Of a stretch of DNA of 8,061 nucleotides, positions 7,037 to 8,061 are shown in pieces. The DNA comes from Verrucomicrobiota bacterium (GTDB taxonomy: Bacteria > Verrucomicrobiota > Verrucomicrobiia > Limisphaerales > UBA1100). The position numbers were made by a program, and so were the translations under genes. Where the stretch lies: the NCBI GenBank assembly GCA_015660155.1, contig DQLO01000308.1, positions 1 through 8,061 on the forward strand, in the 5' to 3' direction. The notes under the pieces are model-generated. The model was not told the origin of the DNA. It saw only the letters and a list, made by a program, of their open reading frames with translations, and did not search any database. Numbering within the stretch: the stretch's first letter is position 1; every line of letters begins with the position of its first letter.

Positions 7037-7051
7037 GTGCCGGCACGTTGT

Positions 7052-8061
7052 ATGGCTGTTAAAGACGATTATCTGGTCGACACCCTCATGAACATGGGGC
7101 TGGTCGACAATGCTCATCTGGATGCGGCGCGTCCGGCGGCGGAGTCTGCCGGGGCGGGGCTGGTCGATACGTTGGTGGTGCAGAAGATCATCAACATCGA
7201 TCAAATTACGCAGGCGCGCGCGATGCAGTTTGGGTGCGAGCAAATAGACCTGCGCGATTTGCGGCCACGCGATGATTTGCTGCGGGCGATTCCCCGACAT
7301 ATTGCGCGGCGTTATCAGGTGGTGCCGGTGGAGGTGAATGAAAATGAATTAGTGGTGGCGCTTTCGGATCCGGGCGACATTGATGTGACCGATGGCCTCA
7401 CCCGGATGGTTGATTATCCAAACGTCGTTTTCAAGGTGGCCAGCGAGCCGCAAATCCGCGCGGCGATTGACCGTTTCTATGGCTCGGCCAACGAGGCGGT
7501 GGAGCGGATTGTGCAGGAGCTTTCCCAAACACAGGTGGACCTCGACCAAGTACAAGCCGAGGGCGGCGCGGCGGCTGATGGCGCGGGGGTGGAGATGGAT
7601 GATGATTCCGACGCGCCCTTGGTGAAAATGGTGAGTCTCATCATTCAGGAAGGATTCAAGATGGGCTGCTCGGATGTGCACATTGAGCCCTTTGAAACGC
7701 GCCTCCGAATTCGCTATCGCGTCGACGGTGTGTTGCGTGAGGGCAACGCGCCACCGAAGCGCGTGGGGGCACCGATTATCAGCCGGTTGAAAATTGAATC
7801 CGGCATGAACATCGCCGAGAAACGCACGCCGCAGGATGGTCGTTATCAGCAGGTGATTGACGGGCGCGTGATCGACTTTCGCGTGAGTTGCCTCCCCACC
7901 ATTTACGGCGAGAGTATCGTGATGCGTATTTTGGACAAGGGCGGCCTGAACCTCGGGCTCGATCATCTGGGCTTCATGCGGGATGATCAGGAAGTGTTCG
8001 AGCGTAACGCGCAAATGCCCGACGGTATCATGCTCGTCACCGGGCCTACTGGCTCGGGAAA
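7052..8061 (+). CDS. GspE/PilB-type assembly ATPase, N-terminal part (3' truncated by window edge)
   Basis: Hexameric ATPases of this family power type IV pilus extension or type II secretion from the cytoplasmic face of the inner membrane. The frame stays open for 336 codons and runs off the window inside the Walker A motif (GPTGSGK, Gly331 onward). Residues ~1-145 resemble the GspE/MshE-like N-domain (DYLVDTLMNMGLVD, LVDTLVVQKIINIDQITQA, LVVALSDPGDID). Residues 161-188 form an Ala/Gly- and Asp-rich linker. The N2 domain follows with SDVHIEPFE (207-215) and YRVDGVLRE (222-230), then IAEKRTPQDGR (254-264), FRVSCLPTIYGESIVMRIL (276-294) and GIMLVTGPTGSG. The arginine fingers and Walker B lie beyond the edge. 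ATG 7052 is preferred. GTG 7037, five codons earlier and preceded by GAGG at 7024-7027, is a real alternative because it is the only start here with a Shine-Dalgarno-like sequence. Whether it is PilB or GspE needs the downstream genes. Confidence 0.93.
   Translation, partial: MAVKDDYLVDTLMNMGLVDNAHLDAARPAAESAGAGLVDTLVVQKIINIDQITQARAMQFGCEQIDLRDLRPRDDLLRAIPRHIARRYQVVPVEVNENELVVALSDPGDIDVTDGLTRMVDYPNVVFKVASEPQIRAAIDRFYGSANEAVERIVQELSQTQVDLDQVQAEGGAAADGAGVEMDDDSDAPLVKMVSLIIQEGFKMGCSDVHIEPFETRLRIRYRVDGVLREGNAPPKRVGAPIISRLKIESGMNIAEKRTPQDGRYQQVIDGRVIDFRVSCLPTIYGESIVMRILDKGGLNLGLDHLGFMRDDQEVFERNAQMPDGIMLVTGPTGSG

Noticed and set aside
6901..7051. Small open frame starting at ATG 6901 in the spacer
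   Set aside because: About 32 codons long, no Shine-Dalgarno sequence, and low-complexity repeat at its start. Nothing supports translation.
6086..7300. Long minus-strand open frame across the DUF1080 gene, terminator and GspE/PilB start
   Set aside because: It runs antisense through two confident genes and a terminator and encodes His/Arg-rich sequence with no domain. It is not a gene.
1..8061. CRISPR array, tRNA, rRNA, insertion sequence or attachment site
   Set aside because: I saw no regularly spaced repeats, no tRNA- or rRNA-like segment, no transposase or integrase and no flanking direct repeats.

Overview
The window is a moderately GC-rich chromosomal segment of a Gram-negative-type bacterium. 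The best guess at phylum level is Verrucomicrobiota, or another PVC-group lineage. Two things support this: a secreted DUF1080 (3-keto-disaccharide hydrolase) protein of the kind abundant in Planctomycetes and Verrucomicrobia, and the near absence of Shine-Dalgarno sequences at the gene starts. This is inference; no rRNA or marker gene is present.

Layout, left to right. (1) 1-1263 (+) is the 3' end of a bacterial alpha-2-macroglobulin gene, open at the left edge. (2) 1256-3514 (+) is pbpC, penicillin-binding protein 1C, overlapping the previous gene by 8 bases. Together they form the classical A2M/PBP1C pair, thought to guard the periplasm: one partner traps foreign proteases and the other repairs peptidoglycan. 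(3) 3559-5112 (+) is an altronate/galactarate dehydratase-family enzyme, 44 bases after pbpC and possibly in the same transcript. (4) 5163-5969 (-) is a stand-alone ModF/YlmA-like ABC ATPase, convergent with the dehydratase. A compact 10-bp hairpin sits between them and overlaps the ATPase stop codon. (5) 6065-6847 (+) is a secreted DUF1080 protein, divergent from the ATPase and followed by a strong intrinsic terminator (6871-6899). (6) 6848-7051 is a 204-base spacer holding that terminator, a degenerate CCAA-type octamer repeat, a small inverted repeat and a possible promoter. (7) 7052 to the right edge (+) is the 5' part of a GspE/PilB-type secretion or pilus assembly ATPase, cut off inside its Walker A motif.

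Apart from the A2M/pbpC pair the genes show no shared pathway. The dehydratase and the DUF1080 protein both fit sugar and sugar-acid catabolism, common in polysaccharide-degrading PVC bacteria, but nothing in the sequence links them directly. I did not find a convincing undescribed multi-gene system. The observations worth following are the coupled A2M/pbpC overlap, the T9 tract in pbpC, the degenerate N-domain of the GspE/PilB ATPase, and the alternative inverted repeats in the two intergenic regions.
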